DNA from: Candidatus Thiodiazotropha sp. 'RUGA'
GTDB lineage: Bacteria > Pseudomonadota > Gammaproteobacteria > Chromatiales > Chromatiaceae
Direction of reading: 5' to 3'
Assembly (NCBI GenBank): GCA_016842065.1
Contig: JAEPDS010000002.1
Span: 62,001 to 126,000 of the forward strand
Length of the DNA: 64,000 nt
Of the stretch, positions 39,195 through 48,133 are shown piece after piece; position 1 is the stretch's first letter, and each line of letters opens with the position of its first letter. The notes beneath the pieces were generated by a model, which saw nothing but the letters and a program-made list of their open reading frames with translations, made no database searches and had not been told where the DNA came from. The position numbers were made by a program, and so were the translations under genes.

Positions 39195-40442
39195 TCAGGG
39201 TTCTTCAGCGAGCAGTTGGTTCAGTGTATCGACCACCTCCTGGCTGTCCCAGTTGATGGCCCGGTTGGCTGAATAGCGTATCTTGCCTTCCCGGTCGATG
39301 ATGAAAGAGCTGGGGAAACTGAAGACCTGCCAGTTGAGAGAGGTCTCACCGTCCTGATCCATCAGTACTGGAAAATCGACCGGAATGCGCTGCAGAAAAT
39401 CGGCCATCTCCTCCGGCGTCTCACGAAAATCGATGGAGATGATCTCGATATCCCGATTCTTGAAGATTGCTTGCAGACGATTCAGGGAGGGTATCTCCTC
39501 AACGCAGGGCGGACACCAGGTTGCCCAGAAATTGATCAATCCCACCCGCCCCTGCAGCACCCTGCTGTCGAGTCGCTTTCCCTGAATGTCTGCCAGGTCA
39601 AAGTTGGGAGCGCTGGTCGGATTATCGAGTTGTACCAGCGAACGGATCACTTGGGGCTCTGTTTCGGCGGCGTTCAATGGCAGTGGTTCAAGCGGTTTGG
39701 GGTGGTGATCCATCACTGCTGCAAACTGCTTGATCTGTTGCGGGATACGTTGTGTCGCCTTGATATCGATCTGACTCGGTTTGTGTTCCTCATCATCCAT
39801 GATGAACCAGTCCCGAACCTCCGGTACCAGATAGAGATAACTTGGAGACCCGGATTGCCAGAGTGCGGAGAGCACCTCATTCATGCGTAAGCGATGGCTG
39901 CCCAAGGATGGTTGATAGATCATCAGGGGGGTATTGGTGGCATACAGAATCGGATCAAGGCTCGGCGGCTCACCGGCAATCGGCGCTGGGCCGAACAGGT
40001 TTGGGTAGAAGAGAACCGCCCCGGTGAAACGGGAATCTTCAGCTTCTGATTGCCACTGACGCACGCCCCGCAACAGAGGCAGGGGCATTCGATCATAGGC
40101 GGCCAGTAAGATCCGCTTGCTGCTCTGTTGGTGGGCGGCGCTGAGTATCGCCGCAACACCGGTGCCATTCAACGTGCGGATCTCTTCACTGGAACGGGGT
40201 AGAAAATAGGCTTCCAGCAGGTCGACGCGCCATATCTCGATACCGGCCTTGGCAATATTGTTCAGCAAACTCTCAAACAGGGGGCGATGTTCATCGTGAT
40301 CGACCAGCCAGATCATCAGCAGTTCCCCGTCTGCCGGTGTAACCTGGATCGTAATGTCGTTGCCCTCAGAGTCCGTCAGGTTGATTTCATTCCCGTAGGC
40401 GTTATAACTGAATAGCGTAAATAGAAGTAAAAGCAGTCTCAT
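39195..40442 (-). CDS. TlpA-like thioredoxin fused to a degenerate alpha/beta-hydrolase-like domain
   Basis: A 415-residue exported protein with signal peptide MRLLLLLFTLFSYNAYG. Residues about 20-250 resemble an alpha/beta-hydrolase-type fold (ELLMIWLVDHDEH, KAGIEIWRVDLLEAY, SSKRILLAAYDRMPLPLL, FTGAVLFYPNLFG), but where a nucleophilic Ser would sit (GxSxG) the sequence is AAYDRMP, so it is probably inactive. From about 280 a TlpA/ResA-type thioredoxin fold follows: FDLADIQGKRLDSRVLQGRVGLINFWATWCPPCVEEIP with the WCPPC redox site. It would reduce or oxidise periplasmic disulfides, perhaps for cytochrome c maturation. The fusion is unusual; the hydrolase part could be a partner-binding module. 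Confidence 0.85.
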   Translation of the reverse strand: MRLLLLLFTLFSYNAYGNEINLTDSEGNDITIQVTPADGELLMIWLVDHDEHRPLFESLLNNIAKAGIEIWRVDLLEAYFLPRSSEEIRTLNGTGVAAILSAAHQQSSKRILLAAYDRMPLPLLRGVRQWQSEAEDSRFTGAVLFYPNLFGPAPIAGEPPSLDPILYATNTPLMIYQPSLGSHRLRMNEVLSALWQSGSPSYLYLVPEVRDWFIMDDEEHKPSQIDIKATQRIPQQIKQFAAVMDHHPKPLEPLPLNAAETEPQVIRSLVQLDNPTSAPNFDLADIQGKRLDSRVLQGRVGLINFWATWCPPCVEEIPSLNRLQAIFKNRDIEIISIDFRETPEEMADFLQRIPVDFPVLMDQDGETSLNWQVFSFPSSFIIDREGKIRYSANRAINWDSQEVVDTLNQLLAEEP

Positions 40443-40619
40443 GTCGCGGATGGTACCGGTTTTGTAGTAGGCAGTGCCACCCCGGCTCTGGTCTATCAGA
40501 GGCCTTGAACTTTAAAACATTCTGTATAGGCTTGGATCGACCGGATCTACGCGACGACCGGTTGCTCCCGGCTTATTCAATTTTTATCTGTAAAGAGAAT
40601 CAATAACGAGGATGGAGTG

Positions 40620-41408
40620 ATGAAACCAAGCATAATCGGAATCTTTCTGTACGCTATTTCACTGGCTGCCGGCGCTGCCGTGGTGGGTGAGCCGGTTGAG
40701 TATCGCTATGCTGGCACCATGATGAAAGGCTATCTGGCCTATGACGATGCGGTGATGGAGAAACGTCCGGGTATTCTGGTGGTGCATGAGTGGTGGGGGC
40801 ACAATGAGTATGCCCGCAACCGGGCGAAACAGTTGGCCGGCATGGGTTATACCGCACTGGCGGTGGACATGTATGGTGACGGTAAACTGGCCAACCACCC
40901 AAAGGATGCGGGAAAATTCGCAGGTGAAGTGAAGAAGAACATGGCTGTGGCGACCGAAAGATTCAAGGCGGCCATGACCCTGTTGCAGAACCACAAAAGT
41001 GTCGCCGCAGAGGATATCTCAGCGATCGGTTACTGTTTTGGTGGCGGAATCGTCCTGGAGATGGCCCGCCGCGGCCTGGATCTCGACCTGGTGGGAAGTT
41101 TTCATGGTAGCTTGCCAGCGGTAGAACCGGCCGAGAAGGGTGTGGTCAAAGCCGAGGTGCTGGTATTCAATGGAGCGGATGACCCGTTTGTAAAGCAGGA
41201 GCATATCGATGCCTTCATGGCGGAAATGGCCCATGCCAATGTGAAACACAGCTTCATCAACTATGCAGGGGCCAAACACTCGTTTACCAACCCGGATGCG
41301 GATAAGTTTGGTAAGCAGTTTGAATTGCCGCTGGCTTATGACCAGCAGGCGGATCAGCAATCCTGGGCGGCTCTGAGTGAGGCGTTGAACAGCATCTACA
41401 AACGATAG
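40620..41408 (+). CDS. Dienelactone hydrolase family protein, exported
   Basis: A 262-residue alpha/beta hydrolase with a signal peptide (IGIFLYAISLAAGAAVV). The dienelactone-hydrolase catalytic triad is clear: Cys in IGYCFGGG, Asp in FNGADDPF and His in GAKHSFTNP; VVHEWWGHNEYARNRA carries the family Glu. Its usual substrates are lactones or esters, but the true substrate is unknown and the exported form suggests a periplasmic role. GAGGATGGAG is the ribosome site for the ATG at 40620; a GTG one codon earlier is less likely. A hairpin follows at 41427. Confidence 0.92.
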   Translation: MKPSIIGIFLYAISLAAGAAVVGEPVEYRYAGTMMKGYLAYDDAVMEKRPGILVVHEWWGHNEYARNRAKQLAGMGYTALAVDMYGDGKLANHPKDAGKFAGEVKKNMAVATERFKAAMTLLQNHKSVAAEDISAIGYCFGGGIVLEMARRGLDLDLVGSFHGSLPAVEPAEKGVVKAEVLVFNGADDPFVKQEHIDAFMAEMAHANVKHSFINYAGAKHSFTNPDADKFGKQFELPLAYDQQADQQSWAALSEALNSIYKR

Positions 41409-41426
41409 TTGGTTGCTTTTGAATCA

Positions 41427-41444
41427 GCCCTCTTTCGAGGGCTG
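41427..41444. terminator. Hairpin between convergent genes
   Basis: AGCCCTC and GAGGGCT form a 7-bp stem with a TTTC loop 19 bases after the dienelactone-hydrolase stop. There is no T-run on either strand; a 3'-end structure for the convergent pair is likely. Confidence 0.45.
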
Positions 41445-41480
41445 CGCTAGAGTGAGCAGTACGCGATGAGCTGGTGCTGG

Positions 41481-41666
41481 CTACTCGTCATCGCGTATCG
41501 CAATCAATTGGATCTGCGGGTTGCAGGAGATCTGTAGCGTAATGGGCCGGCAACAGACAGTGCAGTCCTCGATGTAGCTCTGTTGCGGGATGCTGCGATC
41601 GATCAGAGCCTCATTCTCCTCGCCGCAGTAGGGGCAGTGGTAGCTTCTGCTTTCAAGCAGGTTCAA
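41481..41666 (-). CDS. CPXCG-motif cysteine-rich small protein
   Basis: A 61-residue protein of the CPXCG family: HCPYCGEENEALIDRS and DCTVCCRPITLQIS give two CxxC knuckles expected to bind zinc, followed by a short beta region. Function unknown; such proteins are widespread in gammaproteobacteria. It lies 11 bases after the secreted unknown gene at 41678 in the same direction, so the two are probably co-transcribed. Confidence 0.9.
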   Translation of the reverse strand: MNLLESRSYHCPYCGEENEALIDRSIPQQSYIEDCTVCCRPITLQISCNPQIQLIAIRDDE

Positions 41667-41677
41667 TGCGCTCGCCC

Positions 41678-42448
41678 CTAGTCGCTGCAGAGCATCCGCC
41701 GGCAGACGCTTTTCGCCCGGTTTCTGGCATGCGCCTCGATGTACTTTGCGTAGCGTATTTTGGTCGCATCATAGCGGCTCTCCTGCTTTAGTTCATCGAG
41801 CAGCGATGCGGGCAGATCGCGAAGCCAGTTGGTGATATATCGCTCCCGACCCCCCTGGATCTCGCAGCGTTCGGCATGAGCCACCTGAATCAGCAGTTTG
41901 GTCGAGATCCGTTTGGCATCCGCCTCGACCCAGCTTTTAATCGGTTCATCGGCAGAACAGTAGATTTTCTGGCAGTCGTTGAAACAGCCTTTGCTGATCG
42001 CCTGGCTGCGATGAATGGTGATCTTTTCCAGGCTGATCTGAGAGAAAAAGGTGGAGAGTTTGTTGAGGGTGGATTCCGGTATGTAGACGGTTTCCCCAAG
42101 CTGAGTCTCGACAGCACGCTCAACCAATTGATCAAACTGCTGTAACAGGCGTTGCCGCTTGTCATTGACTGTGCTCTTCTGTTGCAGGGTGGCCGGGCGC
42201 TCGTGGCGTAGGTCGCGACAGGCCATATATTCAGCGCCAGGAGCCTGGTTGAAACGCTCCAGGACCTCAAACCCCAACGGGCATCTGTTGCGTGAGACAA
42301 AACAGGGTAAGCGGTTTTTTACCCGGTAGTCGTTGCATACCGTTACGGCCTTCTGTCGGTTACTTCTTGACTCTTTGTGGCGATCCGCAGCGGCTGGCAA
42401 CGAGATGGCCAGGCCGATGATGATCAAAATGAGTATCCGTCGGTACAT
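41678..42448 (-). CDS. Secreted protein of unknown function, Cys-containing
   Basis: A 256-residue protein with an N-terminal signal (ILILIIIGLAISLPAAADR) and eight or so cysteines spread as possible disulfide pairs (VCNDYRVKNRLPCFVSRNRC, KGCFNDCQKIYC, SVCRRMLC), indicating a periplasmic location. The rest is helical and charged. I do not recognise a domain. I prefer the ATG at 42448; a longer frame begins at 42466. It is followed 11 bases later by the CPXCG protein gene and preceded by ppk2 with 124 bases between. Confidence 0.72.
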   Translation of the reverse strand: MYRRILILIIIGLAISLPAAADRHKESRSNRQKAVTVCNDYRVKNRLPCFVSRNRCPLGFEVLERFNQAPGAEYMACRDLRHERPATLQQKSTVNDKRQRLLQQFDQLVERAVETQLGETVYIPESTLNKLSTFFSQISLEKITIHRSQAISKGCFNDCQKIYCSADEPIKSWVEADAKRISTKLLIQVAHAERCEIQGGRERYITNWLRDLPASLLDELKQESRYDATKIRYAKYIEAHARNRAKSVCRRMLCSD

Positions 42449-42572
42449 GGTTTGTGCCGGTGCCATTGGTCAGCAGCTCTGTTGTTATGTGGCGAGAAAT
42501 TATGATTGTTAAAACCTATTATGACTCTACTAATCGATATCCGCCATAGCCGATATGCCAGATGCCGCCTGT

Positions 42573-43457
42573 TCAGTCCGACGAGGTCTCATGCTCAAGC
42601 AGATGACGCATCTGGTTGAACTGCTGTAATTCGTCCTTATCGACCTGAGGATATTGAGGTGCCATGGATTGCAATGTTTTGCGGATGATTTTTGCAACCT
42701 GCCAACGCATATAGGGTTTGTTGTCTGCCGGTATGGCATACCAGGGTGCCCAGGGCTTGGAGGTGGCGGCCAGGGTCTCATGATAGGCCTTCATGTAGTC
42801 GTCCCAATGGGCTCTCTCTTCAACATCCTTAATGGAAAACTTCCAATGTTTGTGCGCCTCGTTGAGGCGGGAGAGAAAGCGCATCCGTTGCTCTTCCTTG
42901 CTGACATTGAGCCAGAATTTGAGGATTACCGTACCGTTAAGTGCCAGGTGTTGCTCGAATTGGCGGATCGAGGCAAAGCGCTGCTGCCACAGATCGTTCA
43001 GCTCCGATGGAATATTGATGCGCTGGGACTCCAGGTATTGGGGGTGGACCCGAACCACCAGGGTCTCTTCGTAATAGCTTCGATTGAATATACCGATGCG
43101 CCCCCGTTCGGGCAGTGCGCGGGTGGTACGCCAGAGAAAATCGTGGTCCAGCTCGAGTTTCGACGGTTGTTTGAATGAGAACACCTGACAGCCGCTGGGA
43201 TCGATACCGGTCATCACAGCGCGGATGGTGCTGTCTTTGCCGGCCGCATCCATGGCCTGAAAAATGATCAGAAGTGCCCGCCGGTCCTCTGCATAGAGAC
43301 GGCGTTGCAGATCATCCAGGTAGTCGATCTCTTCGGCGAGATTTTTTTTTAAACGCTTTTTACCTGGTACATCATCCGCTGGCTGGGTGGTCAGCTCTTT
43401 GATTTTCAAACCGCCATCCAGTGGCACCAGATAAGGACTGTCGATTGGGCTGCTCAA
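42573..43457 (-). CDS. ppk2: PPK2-family polyphosphate kinase
   Basis: Transfers phosphate between polyphosphate and nucleotides. Walker A is AMDAAGKDSTI; the neighbouring blocks VFSFKQPSKLELDHDFLWR and GRIGIFNRSYYEETLVVRVHP (Walker B region) are family hallmarks, and the lid and C-terminal WAPWYAIPADNKPYMRW follow. The KELDHDFLWR wording resembles the class that phosphorylates AMP and ADP, but class assignment is uncertain. I choose the TTG start at 43457 (294 residues), which has AGGAG five bases upstream and lies at the family N-terminus (SSPIDSPYLVPLDG). A longer ATG frame to 43535 would run through a repeat. It is downstream of sucCD on the same strand. Confidence 0.9.
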   Translation of the reverse strand: MSSPIDSPYLVPLDGGLKIKELTTQPADDVPGKKRLKKNLAEEIDYLDDLQRRLYAEDRRALLIIFQAMDAAGKDSTIRAVMTGIDPSGCQVFSFKQPSKLELDHDFLWRTTRALPERGRIGIFNRSYYEETLVVRVHPQYLESQRINIPSELNDLWQQRFASIRQFEQHLALNGTVILKFWLNVSKEEQRMRFLSRLNEAHKHWKFSIKDVEERAHWDDYMKAYHETLAATSKPWAPWYAIPADNKPYMRWQVAKIIRKTLQSMAPQYPQVDKDELQQFNQMRHLLEHETSSD

Positions 43458-43477
43458 TGGGCTCTCCTGGGGATTGT

Positions 43478-43540
43478 TAGGGCCTGTCGACACGAATCCA
43501 ATACATCCTGTTGTAGTTGAAAAAGTGCCAATCAAGGCCC
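43478..43540. repeat. Partial copy of the MITE-like repeat between sucD and ppk2
   Basis: TAGGGCCTGTCGACACGAATCCAA continues to TTGAAAAAGTGCCAATCAAGGC. It corresponds to one end of the full element at 1362-1630 plus part of its interior, read from the right-hand side. It begins ten bases after the sucD stop (43550) and ends just before the ppk2 start. It is the longest of the short copies. Confidence 0.65.
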
Positions 43541-43549
43541 GACTGCTGA

Positions 43550-44419
43550 TCAGCCAAGAAGTTGTGCCATCCGTTGTCCCATCTCTGCCGGGGAGCGCAC
43601 AACCTGGGCGCCGGCTGATTCCAGCGCCTCGAATTTAGCGTCCGCGGTGCCTTTGCCGCCACTGATGATGGCGCCCGCGTGTCCCATGCGTTTACCGGGA
43701 GGTGCTGTCACACCGGCAATATAGGCAACAACTGGTTTGCTGACATTTTGTTTAATATAGTCTGCCGCTTCCTCTTCCGCAGAACCGCCGATTTCACCAA
43801 CCATGATGATGCCTTCCGTCTGCTCATCCTCTTCGAACAGCTTCAGGCAGTCGATGAAACTGGTGCCATTGATCGGATCGCCGCCGAGCCCCACACAGGT
43901 ACTCTGGCCAAGCCCTGCCTGAGTGGTCTGATGGACCGCCTCGTAGGTCAGGGTGCCGGAGCGGGACATGACACCGACTCTGCCGGGTTTGTGGATCATC
44001 CCCGGCATGATGCCGATTTTACAGGCACCAGGCGTTATGATGCCTGGGCAGTTAGGGCCGATCAAGCGGGCAGGATAGCTTTTGAGTGCCTCTTTGACCT
44101 TCAGCATATCGAGAATCGGAATGCCTTCAGTGATACAGGCGATGACCTGGATGCCTGCATCGGCCGCTTCAATGATCGCATCCGCGGCAAAGGGTGGTGG
44201 TACATAGATCATGCTGGCGTCTGCACCGGTTTCGGCAACTGCGTCGTGGACGGTGTCGAATACCGGGCGATCCAGATGGCTCTGCCCTCCTTTGCCCGGG
44301 GTTACGCCGCCCACCAGGTTGGTGCCGTAGGTGATCGCTTGTTCCGAATGAAAAGTACCCTGCTTGCCGGTAAAACCCTGGCAGATGACTTTGGTGTTGT
44401 TGTCTACAAGAATGCTCAT
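43550..44419 (-). CDS. sucD: Succinyl-CoA ligase, alpha subunit
   Basis: Forms succinate and ATP (or GTP) from succinyl-CoA with SucC. The CoA/nucleotide-binding N-terminus shows [19 protein letters not shown]; the catalytic phosphohistidine is in [36 protein letters not shown] is another family block. Length 289 is standard. It starts 27 bases after the sucC stop, so the two form one operon (sucC first). No dehydrogenase subunit genes (sucA, sucB) or sdh are in the window. A repeat copy follows its stop. Confidence 0.97.
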   Translation of the reverse strand: MSILVDNNTKVICQGFTGKQGTFHSEQAITYGTNLVGGVTPGKGGQSHLDRPVFDTVHDAVAETGADASMIYVPPPFAADAIIEAADAGIQVIACITEGIPILDMLKVKEALKSYPARLIGPNCPGIITPGACKIGIMPGMIHKPGRVGVMSRSGTLTYEAVHQTTQAGLGQSTCVGLGGDPINGTSFIDCLKLFEEDEQTEGIIMVGEIGGSAEEEAADYIKQNVSKPVVAYIAGVTAPPGKRMGHAGAIISGGKGTADAKFEALESAGAQVVRSPAEMGQRMAQLLG

Positions 44420-44446
44420 CTTAATCTGATCCTGTCTGGCGTGGTT

Positions 44447-45607
44447 TCAGGCGGCCGCCGCGACGGCCTTTTTGGCAGCCTCGGTGAAGTCATTGGCGGT
44501 GATGAAGTCGAGTCCGCTCGAGGCGAGCATCTCCAGGCCCTGGCTGGCGTTGGTGCCTTCCAGCCTGACCACCACGGGAACCTTCACACCGATACTGCGT
44601 GCTGCGGTGATGATCCCTTCCGCGATCAGGTCGCAACGCACGATGCCGCCGAAGATATTCACCAGCACGGTCTTCACCTTCTCATCGGAGAGGATAAGCT
44701 TGAAGGCCTCGGTGACCCGCTCCGCTGTGGTGCCACCGCCCACATCCAGGAAATTGGCGGGTTCGCCGCCATGCAGTTTGACCATATCCATGGTTGCCAT
44801 CGCCAGTCCGGCGCCATTTACCATACAGCCGATCGTGCCATCCAGGGTGATGTAGTTGAGATCGTGCTGAGCGGCGGCGGCCTCTTTTTCATCCTCCTGC
44901 GAGAGGTCCCGCAGGGCCACCAGCTCCTGGTGTCGGTAGAGCGCGTTGCTGTCGAGGTTGATCTTGGCGTCCAGTGCCATCAGATTACCGTCGCTGGTGA
45001 TGATCAGGGGATTGATCTCGATCAGACTGATATCCTTTTCGATGTAGAGACGGTAGAGCGACATCATGATCTTCGAGAATTGTTTGATCTGGTCTCCGCT
45101 AAGCCCCAGTCCGAAGGCGAGTTTGCGGCACTGGTAGGGCAGCATGCCTGTGGAGGGGTTGATCACGGTGGTCAGAATCTTCTCCGGGGTAGAGGCGGCA
45201 ACCTCTTCGATATTCATACCGCCGGCCTCGGATGCCATGAAGGCGATGCGTGAGCGTGAGCGATCGAGCAGAGCGCCGAGATAGAGCTCTTTGTCGATAT
45301 CGCTGCCCTGCTCCACGAGAACCGAGTTGACTGGCAGGCCTTGAGGGCCGGTCTGGTTGGTAACCAGTGTCATGCCGAGGATCTCTCCTGCCATCTGTTC
45401 CACTTCGTCCAGGTTACGGGCCAGTTTTACGCCACCGGCTTTGCCGCGCCCACCGGTATGGGCCTGGGCTTTGATGACCCAGAGTTTGCCGCCGAGTTCC
45501 TGGGCGGCGGTGCGGGCTTCGCTCGGGCTGGATACAGCCTGTCCCTGGGGAACGGGAATGCCATAGTTGGCAAACAGTGATTTGGCTTGGTATTCGTGTA
45601 GATTCAT
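44447..45607 (-). CDS. sucC: Succinyl-CoA ligase, beta subunit
   Basis: ATP-grasp subunit that binds the nucleotide and, with SucD, makes succinate. Signatures: [78 protein letters not shown] with the substrate loop, and [16 protein letters not shown]. Length 386 is standard. It begins the sucCD pair; the upstream 795-base gap is AT-rich and probably holds the promoter. The metabolic context includes ppc and gltA in the same window, but no other TCA genes. Confidence 0.97.
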   Translation of the reverse strand: MNLHEYQAKSLFANYGIPVPQGQAVSSPSEARTAAQELGGKLWVIKAQAHTGGRGKAGGVKLARNLDEVEQMAGEILGMTLVTNQTGPQGLPVNSVLVEQGSDIDKELYLGALLDRSRSRIAFMASEAGGMNIEEVAASTPEKILTTVINPSTGMLPYQCRKLAFGLGLSGDQIKQFSKIMMSLYRLYIEKDISLIEINPLIITSDGNLMALDAKINLDSNALYRHQELVALRDLSQEDEKEAAAAQHDLNYITLDGTIGCMVNGAGLAMATMDMVKLHGGEPANFLDVGGGTTAERVTEAFKLILSDEKVKTVLVNIFGGIVRCDLIAEGIITAARSIGVKVPVVVRLEGTNASQGLEMLASSGLDFITANDFTEAAKKAVAAAA

Positions 45608-46402
45608 AGATTCGCCTTGGTGGATGGTCTAGTCGCTCGCTTTTTTATTCCAGCAGTTGAAATTGGCCTGATTCAGGGGCCGTTTTAATACTTATGGGCT
45701 CATAAGTTTAATTATGGCTTGTGGTGATAAAAATTTATAGTGCTTTGCACAATAAGTGTGGGCTTAGCGTGCTGAAGTGACCTGCTGTAAACAGAGTAAC
45801 TATTGCTCAATTAAGGTGCTTGAGCCTTTATATATAGTTTTAAATGCTTCATTAATCAAATATTAGATATATCTATCTGTGCTTATATTGATGGTATATG
45901 CATTAAAAACAGCAAAAAATCGATTAAAACTTATGAAAATGGTCACTTTGTCGAAATTTGTCCCATCCCTGGTTTTGCTCCGTTGCAGATTGTTTGTTAG
46001 GGTATGCGCCCCTTGAGGTTCACTCGCGTGGATCGAAGAGGAGTGCTCAACCTGGTTATCTGCGACGGGCGGTGATGATTGAAATCACGCTTTGACTGCG
46101 ATAGGAGCGCGCGGGTTGGGTGGATGATTTGAGGCCATGAAGTAGATGCTGCCGTAATAATGATGGATTACTGTTCGTTGCCGTTGAACTGTCCACTGTG
46201 GAGTGGCAGCAATGCGCATTTGGAATGAATCTCTCTGCGTATCTTCGGCTTTGAAGTATAAATTTAGTCAAAAAAACAAAAATATTTCCGCCCCCGATAG
46301 AGCAAGCTGAAAGGCGTTTGCCACTTCGGCATGGGGCTTGATCCGACCAAGACAATCTCTCGTGAGACTCAGGTTAAACAAGCGACAGATCTGGAGCTGA
46401 AT
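45608..46402. other. Long AT-rich intergenic region between sucC and kamA-like gene
   Basis: I see no gene here. From about 45690 to 45990 the sequence is clearly richer in A and T than its neighbours (runs such as TTTATATATAGTTTTAAATG and TTAGATATATCTATCTG). This could reflect promoters for the two divergent genes, bent DNA or nucleoid-protein binding. A 99-codon minus-strand frame near 46056 and the ATG at 46331 in frame with the next gene are not supported. Confidence 0.4.
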
Positions 46403-47761
46403 ATGCCGCAACAGTCACCATTGACTCGAACACCTTTGCACACCGTCGATTTTGACGATGTCCCGAAACAAAAATTCAGGGTCTATACCGCCAGAGATTT
46501 AGACAAGATCAAAGAGCTGCAACAGCTGCCTGAGTCGTTACGTTTCGAAATGAAGGTGGTCTCGGCGGTATTGCCGTTTCGCGTCAATGCTTATGTAATC
46601 GAAGAGCTCATCGATTGGCAGCAGGTGCCGAACGATCCAATCTTTCAGCTGACCTTTCCACAAAAGGGTATGCTCTCGGACGTTCACTACAACCGCATGG
46701 CAATGGCGATTCGTTCTGACCTGGACAAACAGGCCCTGAGGCTGGTTGCGGATGAGATCCGTCAGGAGTTGAACCCTCATCCCGCCGGCCAGCTTGAGCA
46801 TAATGTACCCTGTGACTCGGCCGGTGAGCCAATCCCGGGACTGCAGCACAAGTATCGTGAAACGGTGCTGTTCTTCCCCAGCCAGGGGCAAACCTGCCAC
46901 AGTTACTGCAGTTTCTGCTTTCGCTGGGCCCAGTTCGTCGGCGACAAGAATCTGCGCATGGCGACCACCGAAGCCGACAAGCTCTACGGCTATCTTGAAG
47001 AGCACCCTGAAGTCACCGATCTGCTGGTCACCGGCGGTGATCCGATGGTGATGAAAAGCCGTCAATTGAAGAGCTATCTGGAGCCCCTGCTGCATCCCCG
47101 TTTCAGCCATATACAAACCGTAAGAATCGGCACCAAGGCATTGACCTTCTGGCCACAGCGATTCATCACCGATGAGGATGCGGATGAGCTGGTCGAGCTA
47201 CTGCACCATCTGGTACTGGCGGGTAAGCACGTGGCGATCATGGCGCACTACAATCATTGGCGTGAGCTGGATACGGACATTGCCCGCGCTGCGATTCGAC
47301 GCTTGCGCGCAACCGGTGCTGAGATTCGAAGCCAGGGTCCTCTGCTGGCCCACATCAATGATTGCGAAGATGACTGGGTAAAACTCTGGAACGAACAGAT
47401 CAAGCTCGGGATCATCCCTTACTATCAATTTGTTGAGCGGGATACTGGAGCCAGGCGCTATTTTGAGGTGCCTCTGTATAAAGCCTGGCAGATCTACCGT
47501 CAGGCAATGCAAAAGGTTTCCGGGCTGGGTCGAACCGCACGGGGTCCGAGTATGAGTGCCGACCCGGGCAAGGTGGAGATTCAGGGAATTGCCGAGATGA
47601 ACGGGCAGAAGGTGTTTGTGCTCAGGTTCATCCAGGCCAGGGATCCCTCCTGGGTGCAACAGCCGTTTTTTGCCAAGTTCGATGAGAAAGCGACCTGGTT
47701 CGACCAGTTGCAACCAGCAGACGAACACTCAGAGCGCTTTTTCCGTAAGCCTGCTGTTTAA
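46403..47761 (+). CDS. KamA-family radical SAM protein (lysine 2,3-aminomutase-like)
   Basis: A 452-residue radical SAM enzyme related to lysine 2,3-aminomutase and EpmB. The [4Fe-4S] motif is CHSYCSFCFRW (CxxxCxxC); the VTGGDPMVMKS, VRIGTKALTFWP and GIIPYYQF blocks are family-typical. PLP-binding Lys may be in SADPGKVEI, replacing the longer PGGGGK loop of the classic enzyme. The molecule is longer than EpmB (about 340 residues) and its active-site wording differs, so the true amino acid substrate is unknown. I use the ATG at 46403 with GGAGCTGAAT upstream; an ATG at 46331 is in frame. Divergent from sucC. Confidence 0.85.
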   Translation: MPQQSPLTRTPLHTVDFDDVPKQKFRVYTARDLDKIKELQQLPESLRFEMKVVSAVLPFRVNAYVIEELIDWQQVPNDPIFQLTFPQKGMLSDVHYNRMAMAIRSDLDKQALRLVADEIRQELNPHPAGQLEHNVPCDSAGEPIPGLQHKYRETVLFFPSQGQTCHSYCSFCFRWAQFVGDKNLRMATTEADKLYGYLEEHPEVTDLLVTGGDPMVMKSRQLKSYLEPLLHPRFSHIQTVRIGTKALTFWPQRFITDEDADELVELLHHLVLAGKHVAIMAHYNHWRELDTDIARAAIRRLRATGAEIRSQGPLLAHINDCEDDWVKLWNEQIKLGIIPYYQFVERDTGARRYFEVPLYKAWQIYRQAMQKVSGLGRTARGPSMSADPGKVEIQGIAEMNGQKVFVLRFIQARDPSWVQQPFFAKFDEKATWFDQLQPADEHSERFFRKPAV

Positions 47762-48133
47762 AAGCGGGCAGGTGCACTTGGGTGTAAACTCAATAGTTAT
47801 CATTTACATAATCTGATGCTGCACGGCCGGCCTTCAAGCTATAATTTCTGGGCTTATAAAATTATTATATGAGGCGTGTGGAGATTTTATAGCAATCTCA
47901 ATTCTGCATGCGTAGGCGATAGTGGGTCCTGGAGGGCGTGTGATAACTCCCGATATAGACTTGAATCTCCTGCCATCATCAGTCAGGATTACTGCTCCCG
48001 CCCTACCATGGGTAGAAAAATTTATAATTAATTCACAGAGTTATACCTGTTTTAACTGTAACTGGCCTTTTTACTCAAAACGGCATATCGTGGCGTGTAT
48101 CAGGTTGGTTTGCAGTACTTTACGGAGTTCACC
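47762..48133. other. Intergenic region upstream of gltA
   Basis: These 372 bases hold no gene that I can support. Two AT-rich patches are seen (about 47860-47890 and 48015-48040). A promoter for gltA is expected here but I could not identify a clear -35/-10 pair. The GGAGTTCACC at 48124 is the gltA ribosome site. Confidence 0.4.

Noticed and set aside
43679-45253. 524-residue plus-strand frame across sucD and sucC
   Set aside because: It spans the gap of the sucCD operon in antisense and shows no domain; sucC and sucD are certain.
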